Below the pieces are notes generated by a model. It had not been told where the DNA came from, did not search any database, and saw only the letters and a list, made by a program, of their open reading frames with translations. From positions 1-44,334 of the forward strand of contig JAXHUH010000041.1 of the NCBI GenBank assembly GCA_034211175.1: 44,334 nt of DNA. The letters run 5' to 3'. Shown piece by piece: positions 34,773-42,135 of the stretch. The translations under genes and the position numbers were made by a program. Position 1 is the stretch's first letter. Each line of letters begins with the position of its first letter. This DNA comes from JAXHUH01 sp034211175. GTDB lineage: Bacteria; Actinomycetota; Acidimicrobiia; Acidimicrobiales; CAIXPF01.

Positions 34773-35638
34773 CCGAGCCGGCACCCCTCGAGGTCCGCAA
34801 GACCTACAAGCTCTACGTCGGCGGGGCGTTCCCCCGCACCGAGTCGGGGCGCACGTTCCCGGTCCACGGCCCCGACGGTCGGCTCCTCGCCCACGCGTGC
34901 CAGGCGTCGCGCAAGGACGTGCGCGACGCGGTGAAGGCCGCGGCCGGCGCCCAGGCGTCGTGGGCGGCCCGCACGCCGTACAACCGTGCCCAGATCCTCT
35001 ACCGGGTCGCGGAGATGCTCGACGGCCGGCGCGACCAGTTCGCCGCGGAGCTCGGCGCCGCCGGGGTCGCCGATCCCCGGGCCGAGGTCCTCGCCGCCGT
35101 CGACCGCTGGGTCTGGTACGCCGGTTGGGCCGACAAGCTGGCGATGATCCTCGGGTCGGTCAACCCGGTGGCGGGCCCGTACCTGGACGTCTCGTGGCCG
35201 GAGCCGACCGGTGTGGTCGGGGTCATCTGCCCCGACGACGCCCCGCTGCTCGCGCTCGTGTCCCGGGTCGCCCCGGCGATCGTGCTCGGCAACACGACCG
35301 TGGTGGTGGCGTCGGAGAAGGCGCCGCTGCCGGCCATCAGCTTCGGCGAGGTGCTGGCGACGTCCGACCTGCCGGGCGGGGTCGTGAACGTGCTCACCGG
35401 GTTCCGGGACGAGCTGATCGGGCCGATGTCGTCCCACGAGGCGCTCGGTGCGATCGACCTGTCCGGTGCGTCGGCCGATCAGCGCCGCATCGCCGAGGAG
35501 GGCGCGGCCGAGAGCCTGACCCGGGTGATCGTGCCCCGCCCCGGCGAGACCGACTGGCGCTCCGACCGGGCCCAGAGCCCGTACATCATCGCCGACAGCT
35601 GCGAGACCAAGACCTTCTGGCATCCCGTCGGCGTCTGA
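34769..35638 (+). CDS. Truncated aldehyde dehydrogenase-like protein without catalytic domain
   Basis: 289 aa. Residues ~10-240 align with the N-terminal and cofactor-binding half of aldehyde dehydrogenases (YVGGAFPRTESGRTFPV, YRVAEMLDGRRDQF, GVVGVICPDDAPLLAL, LPGGVVNVLTGF). The conserved Asn is replaced (CPDDAP), and the LELGG glutamate and catalytic cysteine region are missing. It is not a random truncation: the reading frame is clean, codon use is normal and it is translationally coupled to the full-length enzyme. The pair resembles a split version of ALDH16-type proteins, in which an active and an incomplete dehydrogenase domain are joined. A structural or regulatory subunit is the likely role (inference). 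Confidence 0.82.
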   Translation: MTEPAPLEVRKTYKLYVGGAFPRTESGRTFPVHGPDGRLLAHACQASRKDVRDAVKAAAGAQASWAARTPYNRAQILYRVAEMLDGRRDQFAAELGAAGVADPRAEVLAAVDRWVWYAGWADKLAMILGSVNPVAGPYLDVSWPEPTGVVGVICPDDAPLLALVSRVAPAIVLGNTTVVVASEKAPLPAISFGEVLATSDLPGGVVNVLTGFRDELIGPMSSHEALGAIDLSGASADQRRIAEEGAAESLTRVIVPRPGETDWRSDRAQSPYIIADSCETKTFWHPVGV

Positions 35639-35703
35639 CGTTCTGGTCTACACGACCTCCTACGTTTGCCCAGGTCGTGGCAGCCGGGATGTAGACCAGA
35701 ACG
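35639..35703 (+). repeat. Palindromic interspersed repeat, family 1, copy 2
   Basis: Arms of 13 bases pair perfectly (35639-35651 CGTTCTGGTCTAC; 35691-35703). Inside lies a second inverted pair, ACGACCT (35652-35658) and AGGTCGT (35672-35678), giving a nested hairpin. It starts immediately after the stop of the truncated dehydrogenase gene. Confidence 0.8.
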
Positions 35704-35726
35704 GGCGCTGGCACCCCCGCCGTCAG

Positions 35727-35789
35727 GTTCTGGTCTACCTCGCCCTGTGCGTCGGCCCAGGTCGTCGGGCTTGTGATGTAGACCAGAAC
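35727..35789 (+). repeat. Palindromic interspersed repeat, family 1, copy 3
   Basis: Arms of 12 bases pair perfectly (35727-35738 GTTCTGGTCTAC; 35778-35789). The interior shares GCCCAGGTCGT with copy 2 in the same orientation, but the rest differs, so this is a related and not a freshly duplicated copy. Confidence 0.8.
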
Positions 35790-35877
35790 GGGTTCGGGTG
35801 CGGGGAGGGGCGCGCCGAGGGCGGCGCCTAGCAGGCGCCGCCCTCGGGTCGCTGCACGCGAGCTGTGCGTTCGGGTG

Positions 35878-36321
35878 TCAGCCCTGGGTGACCGACTCGA
35901 CGTCGATCGCCTCGCGGGTGCCGCCGGTGCCGACGCTGATCTTGCGCGGCTTGGCCTGCTCGGCCACCGGGATGCGCAGGGTCAGCACACCGTCGTCGAA
36001 GTTCGCCTCGATCTTCTCGGCGTCGAGCCCGTCACCGAGGTGGACCTGGCGGCGGTAGACGCCGCGATGGCGCTCCGACAGGTACATCTGGTCGCCCTCC
36101 TCGCGCTGCCAGGAGCGCTCGGCGGACACGGTGAGCACGCTGCGCTCGACCGAGATGTCGATGCTGTCGGGGGCGACACCCGGCAGGTCGAGGTGGACCC
36201 ACACGTCGCTGCCGCGACGGTAGGCGTCCATCGGCATCGCCATGTTCTGGGTCGCCGGCCGGCCGGCCAGGCGGTCGAACAGGGTGTCGAAGTCACGGAA
36301 GGGATCGTTCTGCAGCAGCAC
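35878..36321 (-). CDS. hsp20: Small heat-shock protein, Hsp20/alpha-crystallin family
   Basis: 147 aa. A short N-terminal arm (DPFRDFDTLFDRL) is followed by the alpha-crystallin domain (~32-125): DVWVHLDLPGVAPDSIDISVERSVLTVSAER, RRQVHLGDGLDAEKIEANFDDGVLTLRIPV, with the final IPV-type motif and ARPRK-like KPRKI extension. It is an ATP-independent holdase that keeps unfolding proteins soluble. Start GTG 36321, with GAGAGGA about ten bases upstream. The leader region holds a direct repeat of CACGGTTCGTT (36319-36329, 36347-36357). A TTGACT on the minus strand (36440-36445) with a loose AACACT 18 bases on may be its promoter. No HspR or CIRCE site is evident. Divergent from the TetR gene. Confidence 0.92.
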   Translation of the reverse strand: MLLQNDPFRDFDTLFDRLAGRPATQNMAMPMDAYRRGSDVWVHLDLPGVAPDSIDISVERSVLTVSAERSWQREEGDQMYLSERHRGVYRRQVHLGDGLDAEKIEANFDDGVLTLRIPVAEQAKPRKISVGTGGTREAIDVESVTQG

Positions 36322-36441
36322 GGTTCGTTGTCCTCTCCCACGTCAACACGGTTCGTTCGTGTCGGTTGTTCCCGGTCGGCGTTGCCGCCAACCATCGATC
36401 TGTCCAACGATTGAAAGTGTTTCTCCATTCCAGGCGGAGAG

Positions 36442-36453
36442 TCAAGATCTTGA
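36442..36453. promoter_or_regulatory. 12-base perfect palindrome TCAAGATCTTGA (candidate operator)
   Basis: It lies between divergent hsp20 and tetR, in one of the few AT-richer stretches of the window, and overlaps the proposed hsp20 -35 box. A TetR-family protein binding here could control both genes; this is inferred from symmetry and position only. Confidence 0.4.
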
Positions 36454-36529
36454 TCGAGGCATCTCTGATGAGCGATGATCGTCGGACGATGCGACGGATG
36501 TTCTGCCATCGCGCCGTCGGGTGGACGGC

Positions 36530-37102
36530 ATGAGTGCCGAGGCCGCCGGGCGGCGGCCCCGGGAGCGACTGACGCTCGGCGGCGTGACCGAGGCCGCCAT
36601 CGGGTTGGTCGACACGTCGGGGTTCGAGGCGCTGAGCCTGTCGTCGCTGGCGGCCGAGCTCGGGGTGCGGCCATCAGCCCTGTACACCTACGTCGAGGGC
36701 CTCGACGGCCTGCGCTACACGGTCGCGGTCGCGTCGACGGAGAACCTCACCGTGGCCGTCCGCAACGCGGCGATCGGCACCGCGGGCGACGACGCGCTCG
36801 AGGCCATCGGTGGCGCGTACCGGGGCTTCGCGCTCGGCCACCCCGGCCAGTTCGCCTCGACCCTGCTGCCGCCGCGGGCGCCCAACGACGACCTCGCCCG
36901 GGCCAACCGTGGCGTGCTCGACGTGTTCGTCCTCGTCTACGGGGCGATGGGCCTCGAGCCCGACCGCGCCCACCTCGCCGCCCGCAGCACCCGCAGCGCC
37001 ATCCACGGCTTCCTCGCCCTGGAGCACACCGCCGGCTCCACCGCCACCCACGACGCCGAGTACCAGCACCTGCTCGAGACCTTGCGGCGTGGATTGGGCT
37101 GA
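36530..37102 (+). CDS. TetR/AcrR-family regulator with WHG-type C-terminal domain
   Basis: 190 aa. Residues ~10-60 form the TetR DNA-binding domain (LTLGGVTEAAIGLVDTSGFEALSLSSLAAELGVRPSALYTYVEGLDGL, where the recognition helix is RPSALYTYV). The C-terminal ligand domain contains YRGFALGHPGQFASTL and ARSTRSAIHGFLALE, signatures of the WHG (TetR_C_33) group. Ligand unknown. The ATG at 36530 is preferred over GTG 36521 because GGTGGA precedes it at a good distance. The PPOX gene follows 53 bases later with its own promoter. Possible targets are itself, hsp20, or the PPOX gene. Confidence 0.85.
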   Translation: MSAEAAGRRPRERLTLGGVTEAAIGLVDTSGFEALSLSSLAAELGVRPSALYTYVEGLDGLRYTVAVASTENLTVAVRNAAIGTAGDDALEAIGGAYRGFALGHPGQFASTLLPPRAPNDDLARANRGVLDVFVLVYGAMGLEPDRAHLAARSTRSAIHGFLALEHTAGSTATHDAEYQHLLETLRRGLG

Positions 37103-37142
37103 TGCTCGCTCGGTCGGCGGGCGGGTGGAGGGGGCTCCGCAC

Positions 37143-37148
37143 TACGGT
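37143..37148 (+). promoter_or_regulatory. Leaderless -10 box TACGGT of the PPOX gene
   Basis: TACGGT is followed by seven bases and the ATG at 37156, which fixes this start over longer frames through the tetR gene. Confidence 0.55.
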
Positions 37149-37155
37149 CGGCGCC

Positions 37156-37638
37156 ATGCCGAGGATGCAGGGGGCCGATCTCGAGGAGTTCCTGGCGCAG
37201 CCGCACATCGGGGTGTTGGCGACGTTGCGCCAGGACGGGCGGCCGTACACGGTGCCGGTGTGGTTCCTCCACGAGGAGGGCCGGTTCTGGATCACCGGGA
37301 CCTACGAGCGGGTCTGGTGCCGCCAGCTGTTCGCCGACCCGCGGGCGTCGCTGTGCGTCGAGGCGATGGCGCCGGTCGCCGGCCACGTCGGCGTCGACGG
37401 CACCGTCGTGCGCCACGAGCTTCCCGACGTCGACATCTGGCCCATCTCGCGCCGGCTCGTCGACAAGTACGTGGCGCCGGAGGGCCGGGACGCGTTCTTC
37501 GCCAACATGACGACCGAGCACCGGCTGCTGTTCGAGCTCGTGCCCGACGTCCAGCGGGCGATCGACATGCGGGTCTACCGGGGCAAGCGCGGCGACCGGG
37601 AGTACCAGGCCCGCAACGCCGGGTCGACCGGCACCTGA
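37156..37638 (+). CDS. PPOX-class flavin/F420-binding split-barrel protein
   Basis: 160 aa. The pyridoxamine-phosphate-oxidase-like split barrel is seen in EEFLAQPHIGVLATLRQDGRPYTVPVWFLHEEGRFWITGTYERVWCRQLFADPRASLCVE. In actinobacteria most proteins of this size and type bind F420, FMN or haem-related cofactors; the particular cofactor cannot be read here, although TLRQDGRPYTVPVWF is the usual cofactor-phosphate strand-turn-strand. It would act as a small cytoplasmic reductase or oxidase. It is next to a TetR gene, so ligand-induced expression is plausible. Converges with the bifunctional nuclease gene across a hairpin. Confidence 0.83.
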   Translation: MPRMQGADLEEFLAQPHIGVLATLRQDGRPYTVPVWFLHEEGRFWITGTYERVWCRQLFADPRASLCVEAMAPVAGHVGVDGTVVRHELPDVDIWPISRRLVDKYVAPEGRDAFFANMTTEHRLLFELVPDVQRAIDMRVYRGKRGDREYQARNAGSTGT

Positions 37639-37654
37639 CCGACGGTCGCGTCGG
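37639..37654. terminator. Short hairpin between convergent genes
   Basis: CCGACG and CGTCGG pair around a four-base loop directly after the PPOX stop, and a second stem, CGGCT/AGCCG, follows at once. It lies in the 30-base gap between two converging genes. No U-tract is present. Confidence 0.4.
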
Positions 37655-37668
37655 CTGCCGTCAGCCGG

Positions 37669-38214
37669 CTACTGGTCGCGGTCGTCGTCGTTGGGGTCGC
37701 CGCCGGGGTCCTCGCCGCTCGCGACCGACTCGAAGTCGCTCGGCGTGAGGTCGTCGAGGAAGCCGCGGAACTGCTCGACGACCTCGTCGATCGCTTCCTC
37801 CTCCTCGGAGTCGCGCAGCACGGCACCGGCGGTGTCGAGCACGTCCTCGCTCACGTAGAGCGGGGCCCCGAGGCGCACCGCGAGCGCGATGGCATCGGAC
37901 GGTCGCGTGTCGAGGTGCTGGTCCCCGGTCGGGCCGGTGACGTCGAGGCGGGCGATGAACGCGCCGTCGCGCACCTCGGTCACCTCGACCGCGTCGAGGT
38001 GACCGTCGAGGCTCTCGACGAGCGCGGCCATGAGGTCGTGGGTGAGTGGTCGCGGCGGTGGGTCCCCGCCGAGGCCGAGCGCTATCGCGGCGGCCTCGTT
38101 GTTCCCGATCATGATCGGGATCACCCGGTGCGGCGAGTCGTGCTCCCGGAGGAGGACCAGCGGCGTCCCGGACGTCGCCTCGACATGGAGTCCGAACAGA
38201 TCGACGAGCTTCAT
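37669..38214 (-). CDS. Bifunctional nuclease family (BFN/DUF151) protein
   Basis: 181 aa. The DUF151 core (~1-135) is clear: VIPIMIGNNEAAAIALGLGG, PRPLTHDLMAALVESLDG, FIARLDV and TRPSDAIALAVRLGAPLYVSEDVLD. The last ~45 residues form an acidic tail (FESVASGEDPGGDPNDDDRDQ). The plant founder was described as a nuclease acting on RNA and DNA; the role in bacteria is poorly known, and no independent catalytic motif can be read. The start ATG 38214 lies six bases after a TACCAT box. The gene follows add on the same strand but has its own promoter. Confidence 0.88.
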   Translation of the reverse strand: MKLVDLFGLHVEATSGTPLVLLREHDSPHRVIPIMIGNNEAAAIALGLGGDPPPRPLTHDLMAALVESLDGHLDAVEVTEVRDGAFIARLDVTGPTGDQHLDTRPSDAIALAVRLGAPLYVSEDVLDTAGAVLRDSEEEEAIDEVVEQFRGFLDDLTPSDFESVASGEDPGGDPNDDDRDQ

Positions 38215-38220
38215 GGGTCG

Positions 38221-38226
38221 ATGGTA
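38221..38226 (-). promoter_or_regulatory. Leaderless -10 box TACCAT of the BFN gene
   Basis: On the minus strand TACCAT is followed by six bases and the ATG at 38214, with no ribosome binding site in between. Confidence 0.55.
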
Positions 38227-38302
38227 CTGGCGGTCGGAGCCGTGGTCCCGAGGAACGCCGTTGGCCTGGGCCGACGCGGCACCCGACTCGGAGCGGGGCC
38301 GC

Positions 38303-39316
38303 TCAGGTGTCGCGGCGGGCGACGACGTGGTCGTCGAGCAGCGCGAGGAGCTCGGCCTTGCGCTCCGCCGGGGCGAACGACGCCCGCACCGCACGGCGCT
38401 GGGACTCGACGAGCTCGTCGGCGCCCCAGCCGAGGTGACGCGCCGCCAGCGCCAGCTCGGACGACAGGGTCACCCGCAACGTGTCGGGGTCGTCGGTGTT
38501 GATCGTCACCGGGACGCCCGCGCCGATCAGCTCGCGGATCGGGTGCTCGTCGATCGACCCGTAGACCAGGTGGCAGTTCGACGAGAGGCACACGTTGAGC
38601 GTGACCTCCTCGGTGGCGAGGCGCCCGAGGAGCTCGGGGTCGTCGGCCGAGCGGACGCCGTGGTCGACCCGCGTGACCCCGAGCAGGTCGAGCGCGTCGC
38701 GCACCCCCTCGGGCCCCGAGGACTCGCCGGCGTGGGCGGTGGCGCCGAGGCCCGCGTCGCGGGCCAGCGAGTACGCCTCGACGAAGCGCCGGCTGGACCC
38801 GGGCCCCTCGGCCTCCTCGTTGCCGTCGATCGACAGGCCGACGATGCGGGGATGGTCGAGCTTGAGGACCGTCTCGACCAGGGCGATGGCGTCGCCGGCC
38901 GACTGGGCCCGCAGGATCGACGGCAGCAGCCGGCAGTCGGCGCCGCCGTCGGCATGGGCCCGCTCGAACCCGTCGGCCACCGCGGCGAGCAGGTCGGGGG
39001 CGTCGAGGCCGGCCCAGTGGGTCGGGTTGATGATCACCTCGGCGTAGACGACACCCTGGGCCGCCAACCGGTGGGCGAACGTCGCGGCCTGCTCGGACGC
39101 GGTGTCGGTGTCGCGCACGAGGCCGCACACCCAGTCGAGCGCCTCGAGGAACTCCGCCAGGTTCGTGGTGACGTACATGTCCTCGGCGGGCCGGGGCAGC
39201 TCCTCACCGGCCCGCGCTGCCAGCTCCCGGATCCGGGACGGGTTGAACGTGCCCTCCAGGTGGACGTGGAGCTCGATCTTCGGGAGCTCGGTGATCACGT
39301 CTGTCGCGACGTTCAT
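38303..39316 (-). CDS. add: Adenosine deaminase
   Basis: A 337-aa zinc enzyme converting (deoxy)adenosine to (deoxy)inosine. The amidohydrolase metal motif is ELHVHLEGT near the N-terminus, the catalytic Glu is in ATAHAGESSGPEG, the His in TRVDHGVRS, and the metal Asp pair in VTINTDDPDT. Length is normal. The ATG at 39316 has an excellent ribosome binding site (GGGAGGA). It begins 26 bases after the stop of ade on the same strand, so both deaminases are in one operon. Inosine produced here would feed the purine nucleoside phosphorylase at 11.1 kb. The adenosine-like group is more likely than adenine deaminase type because the substrate loop is of the Add kind; this is a judgement. Confidence 0.9.
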   Translation of the reverse strand: MNVATDVITELPKIELHVHLEGTFNPSRIRELAARAGEELPRPAEDMYVTTNLAEFLEALDWVCGLVRDTDTASEQAATFAHRLAAQGVVYAEVIINPTHWAGLDAPDLLAAVADGFERAHADGGADCRLLPSILRAQSAGDAIALVETVLKLDHPRIVGLSIDGNEEAEGPGSSRRFVEAYSLARDAGLGATAHAGESSGPEGVRDALDLLGVTRVDHGVRSADDPELLGRLATEEVTLNVCLSSNCHLVYGSIDEHPIRELIGAGVPVTINTDDPDTLRVTLSSELALAARHLGWGADELVESQRRAVRASFAPAERKAELLALLDDHVVARRDT

Positions 39317-39342
39317 GGGTGTCCTCCCACTCGGGACCGGGT

Positions 39343-41298
39343 TCAGGATGCGTCGGACGGGGCCCTGGTCGCCAGGAGCTCGTCGCGTCGGCGGGCGGTG
39401 CTGGCCGCACAGCGGCACGTCGGTCGTCCGTCGGGGCCGTGCCCGCCCGACGGTCTGTTCGTGTCGTCGAGCGTGCCGTCGTCGAGGACGAGTTCGGCGA
39501 AGCGCTGGCTGGCGACGTCGACGAGGCCGAGCTCGGTGAGCCCGAGGTCGGGCACGCCGACGAGGCCGACGAACGACAGGATCATGAACGGGGCCGGGAT
39601 CACGCAGCCGAGGGAGCGGGCCGCGGCGTCGACCCGCCGGGCGCCCTCGGCGGTCACCTCCCACGGGTCGGCCGACATCAGTCCGGCGACCGGCAGGGCC
39701 AGCAGCTCGACGACCTCGCCGTCGCGCACCGCCACGAACCCACCGCCGGCGGCGTCGAGCGCCCGGGCGGCGGCGACGATGTCGTGGTCGTCGGTGCCGA
39801 TGGCGACGAGGTTGCCGTTGTCGCAGTTCGTGGTGCACGCGAGCGCGCCGGCCCGCAGGCCGAAGCCCCGGACGAAGCCGACGCCGGCGCTGGCCGAGGC
39901 CTGGTGCCGGTCGAGGACCGCGATCTTGGCGACGTCGATCTCCGGGTCGGGGCGGACCTGCCCGTCGGTCACCGGGAGCTCGCAGTGGAACGCCCGCTTG
40001 TAGTAGCCGTCGTACATCTCCATCGCCTGGACCCACACCCGGTCGCCGGGATGGTCCGCGGGGGCCGCCACGGTGATCGTCGCCGGCCCGACCCCGCCAC
40101 CGAGACGCATCGTGGAGCCGAACCGGACCGGGGTGGTGTCGGTGTCGTCGAACAGCGCCTCACCGTCGCGGGCCACGAGCGTGCCGTCGACGTAGACCGC
40201 CGCGGGCTCGAACCGTTCGAGGTCGTCGAGGACCTGGAGGTCGGCGAGGCGCGACGGCGTGACCGAGCCGATCAGGTGGTCGAGCCGGAAGTGGCTGGCC
40301 GCGTTGAGCGACCCCATCCGCAGCGCCAGCGGTGCCGCGACGCCGAGCTCGACGGCCCGCCGCACGTGGTGGTCGATGTGGCCGGTGGCGACGAGATCGG
40401 TGACGTGCTTGTCGTCCGCGCAGAACGCCAGGTGGGAGGTGACGAGGCCGAGGTCCGCGGGGTTGGCGAGGATGTCGGCCAGGTAGTCGCTCATCGACCC
40501 GGCCTGCAGCGTGACGATGGCACCGAGGCGCAGCCGTTCGAGCACCTCGTCGAGCGTGGCCGCGTTGTGGTCGTCGCCGACGCCGCCGGCGAGGTACGCC
40601 CACAGCGGCTCGCCGGAGAGGCGGGCGGTGTGGCCCGTGATGCGCCGCCCGAGGCCGAGCGCCACCGACATCGCCTCCGCCAGCTCCGTGTCGTGGAGGA
40701 ACGGGTTGGACTCGCCGAGGCTGACCGCGTCGTCGGCGGCCAGGCGGGCCAGGATCTGCTCCTGGGGGATCGTCGCCCCGGGGATCGACGGAACACCCCG
40801 CCGGGGCACGTCCGAGGTCACCTGGTGGAACAGGCGCAGCGGTGTGGTCGTGCCCCGCACGTGGTCGACGCCCGGGGCGCCCAGGACGTTGGCCACGCAG
40901 TCGGGGTCGTTGAACACCGTCGTGGTGCCCCGGGGGACGGACAGGCGGGCGAGCTGGCCCGGCGTCAGCATCGTGTACTCGATGTGCAGGTGGGCATCGA
41001 TCAACGTCGGCGCCACGTAGCGACCGTCGAGCTCCACGGTCTCGGTGGCGTCGAGGCGCCCGGGTGGCACGACCGCGGCGATGTGGCGCCCGTGGACGAT
41101 CACGTCGGACTCGATGATCTCGCCGGTGTGGACGTGCACGACCCGCCCGCCCCGCAACGCCAACGTGGCCGCCCGGCGGCCCGCGGCGACGTCGCGCAGC
41201 GCCATCAGCTCCCGCGGCGTCGGGGTCCTCGCGCCCTGCACCGGGGCCGTCGGCGGTCGCCAGTCGGCGGCGGGTCCGGTGACGCCGTCTCCTGGCAC
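39343..41298 (-). CDS. ade: Adenine deaminase
   Basis: 651 aa, longer than the usual 570-600. The amidohydrolase signature is APTLIDAHLHIEYTMLTPGQ (His103, His105), followed by NDPDCVANVLG, GHTARLSGEPLWAYLAGGVGDDHNAATLDEVLERL, SHLAFCADDKHVTDL and the late NGNLVAIGTDDHDI...GGGFVAVRDGEVVELLALPVAGLMS block of Ade. It hydrolyses adenine to hypoxanthine and ammonia with Fe/Mn. The GTG at 41298 is chosen because AGGAGGT lies six bases upstream; longer frames lack a ribosome binding site. The extra ~40 residues at the N-terminus and a cysteine-bearing basic C-terminal tail (PTCRCAASTARRRDELLA) are unusual. It is followed by add in one operon. A TACGTT box (minus strand, 41377-41382) could be the promoter, giving a ~70-base leader. 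Confidence 0.9.
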   Translation of the reverse strand: MPGDGVTGPAADWRPPTAPVQGARTPTPRELMALRDVAAGRRAATLALRGGRVVHVHTGEIIESDVIVHGRHIAAVVPPGRLDATETVELDGRYVAPTLIDAHLHIEYTMLTPGQLARLSVPRGTTTVFNDPDCVANVLGAPGVDHVRGTTTPLRLFHQVTSDVPRRGVPSIPGATIPQEQILARLAADDAVSLGESNPFLHDTELAEAMSVALGLGRRITGHTARLSGEPLWAYLAGGVGDDHNAATLDEVLERLRLGAIVTLQAGSMSDYLADILANPADLGLVTSHLAFCADDKHVTDLVATGHIDHHVRRAVELGVAAPLALRMGSLNAASHFRLDHLIGSVTPSRLADLQVLDDLERFEPAAVYVDGTLVARDGEALFDDTDTTPVRFGSTMRLGGGVGPATITVAAPADHPGDRVWVQAMEMYDGYYKRAFHCELPVTDGQVRPDPEIDVAKIAVLDRHQASASAGVGFVRGFGLRAGALACTTNCDNGNLVAIGTDDHDIVAAARALDAAGGGFVAVRDGEVVELLALPVAGLMSADPWEVTAEGARRVDAAARSLGCVIPAPFMILSFVGLVGVPDLGLTELGLVDVASQRFAELVLDDGTLDDTNRPSGGHGPDGRPTCRCAASTARRRDELLATRAPSDAS

Positions 41299-41376
41299 TG
41301 GGCGACCTCCTGGACGGCTGTTCGGCGACCGGGGCTTCGCGGCGCGGTCCGTGGCGACGGGCGCAGCGGATCGGGC

Positions 41377-41382
41377 AACGTA
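41377..41382 (-). promoter_or_regulatory. Candidate -10 box TACGTT of the ade-add operon
   Basis: The hexamer fits TANNNT and lies 78 bases before the ade start; no good -35 box is seen. The 41299-41564 gap between ade and the SRPBCC gene also holds TACGGT on the plus strand (41484-41489), a candidate for the opposite gene. Confidence 0.35.
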
Positions 41383-41564
41383 GGAGCCCCACATGTCGAT
41401 TGCGTTCGACGGGTGTTTCCTCGCTGTGAACGGTTGCGCGGTGCCAGGTCCCGTTCGTCCAAGACCGTTGCCGGGAAGGCTCGTACGGTCGGGACGAGTC
41501 GATCGTGGCTGCACTCGACCAGCCAGCACTGACCAGCCATCACCCGAGCAGGGGGAGAGCCATC

Positions 41565-42044
41565 GTGAGCACCCGCACCGCGCCGGAGGCGCTCGAAGCA
41601 GAGGTGACCGTGCCCGTCCCGCCCGACGAGGCGTTCGCCGTCTTCACCGACGGGTTCGGGACGTGGTGGCCGGCCGAGTTCTCGTGGTCCCAGCCCGAGC
41701 TGCTCGAGGCGATGGTGATGGACGGTCGCCTCGACGGCATGTTGACCGAGGTCGGCCCCCACGGTTTCCGGATCGATTGGGGCCGGATCATCGCCTGGGA
41801 CCCGCCGCGGGCGCTGTCGTTCACCTGGCAGATCGGCCCGGACCGCACCCCGGTGCCGGATCCGGAGCAGGCGAGCCGGGTCCACGTCACCTTCGAGCCC
41901 GCGGGCGACGGCACCGCGGTGCGGGTCCGCCACGACGACTGGGCGAACCACGGCGACGCCGGCCACGAGTACCGCGACGGCTTCGCCCAGGCCTGGCCGA
42001 TGGCCCTCGCCGCCTACGAGCAGGCGGTCACCGCCCGGGACTGA
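41565..42044 (+). CDS. SRPBCC/AHSA1-type protein
   Basis: 159 aa. The fold is a START/AHSA1-like helix-grip: VTVPVPPDEAFAVFTDGFGTWWPAEFSW at the start, then MDGRLDGMLTEVGPHGFRIDWGRIIAWDPPRALSFTWQI, VHVTFEPAGDGTAVRVRHDDWANHGD, and the long C-terminal helix YRDGFAQAWPMALAAYEQAV. Such proteins bind hydrophobic ligands or, as Aha1-like domains, other proteins; nothing points to a particular ligand. The GTG at 41565 follows GGGGGAGAG. It lies 91 bases before the first Clp-N/TIR-like gene on the same strand. Confidence 0.83.
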   Translation: MSTRTAPEALEAEVTVPVPPDEAFAVFTDGFGTWWPAEFSWSQPELLEAMVMDGRLDGMLTEVGPHGFRIDWGRIIAWDPPRALSFTWQIGPDRTPVPDPEQASRVHVTFEPAGDGTAVRVRHDDWANHGDAGHEYRDGFAQAWPMALAAYEQAVTARD

Positions 42045-42078
42045 CGCCGTTCGGCTCTGACGTCGAGGCGGCCGTCGG

Positions 42079-42084
42079 TACGGT
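42079..42084 (+). promoter_or_regulatory. Candidate -10 box TACGGT of the first Clp-N/TIR-like gene
   Basis: TANNNT hexamer 51 bases before GTG 42136, in the gap after the SRPBCC gene. The second paralogue has a comparable TACGTT at 43102-43107, 34 bases before its GTG, so the two genes may be transcribed separately. Confidence 0.35.
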
Positions 42085-42135
42085 GGCCCGGCTGGTGCCC
42101 CCCCTCCAGCTCGACGGCATCGAAGGGACGTGCGG

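Noticed and set aside
34769..35638. The short aldehyde dehydrogenase as a pseudogene
   Set aside because: No frameshift or stop is seen, codon use is normal, and its start overlaps the upstream stop by four bases, which argues for maintained co-translation.
35639..35789. The two palindromic repeats as a CRISPR array
   Set aside because: Only two units at this place, the arms are inverted and not direct repeats of constant length, spacing is short and no cas gene is nearby.
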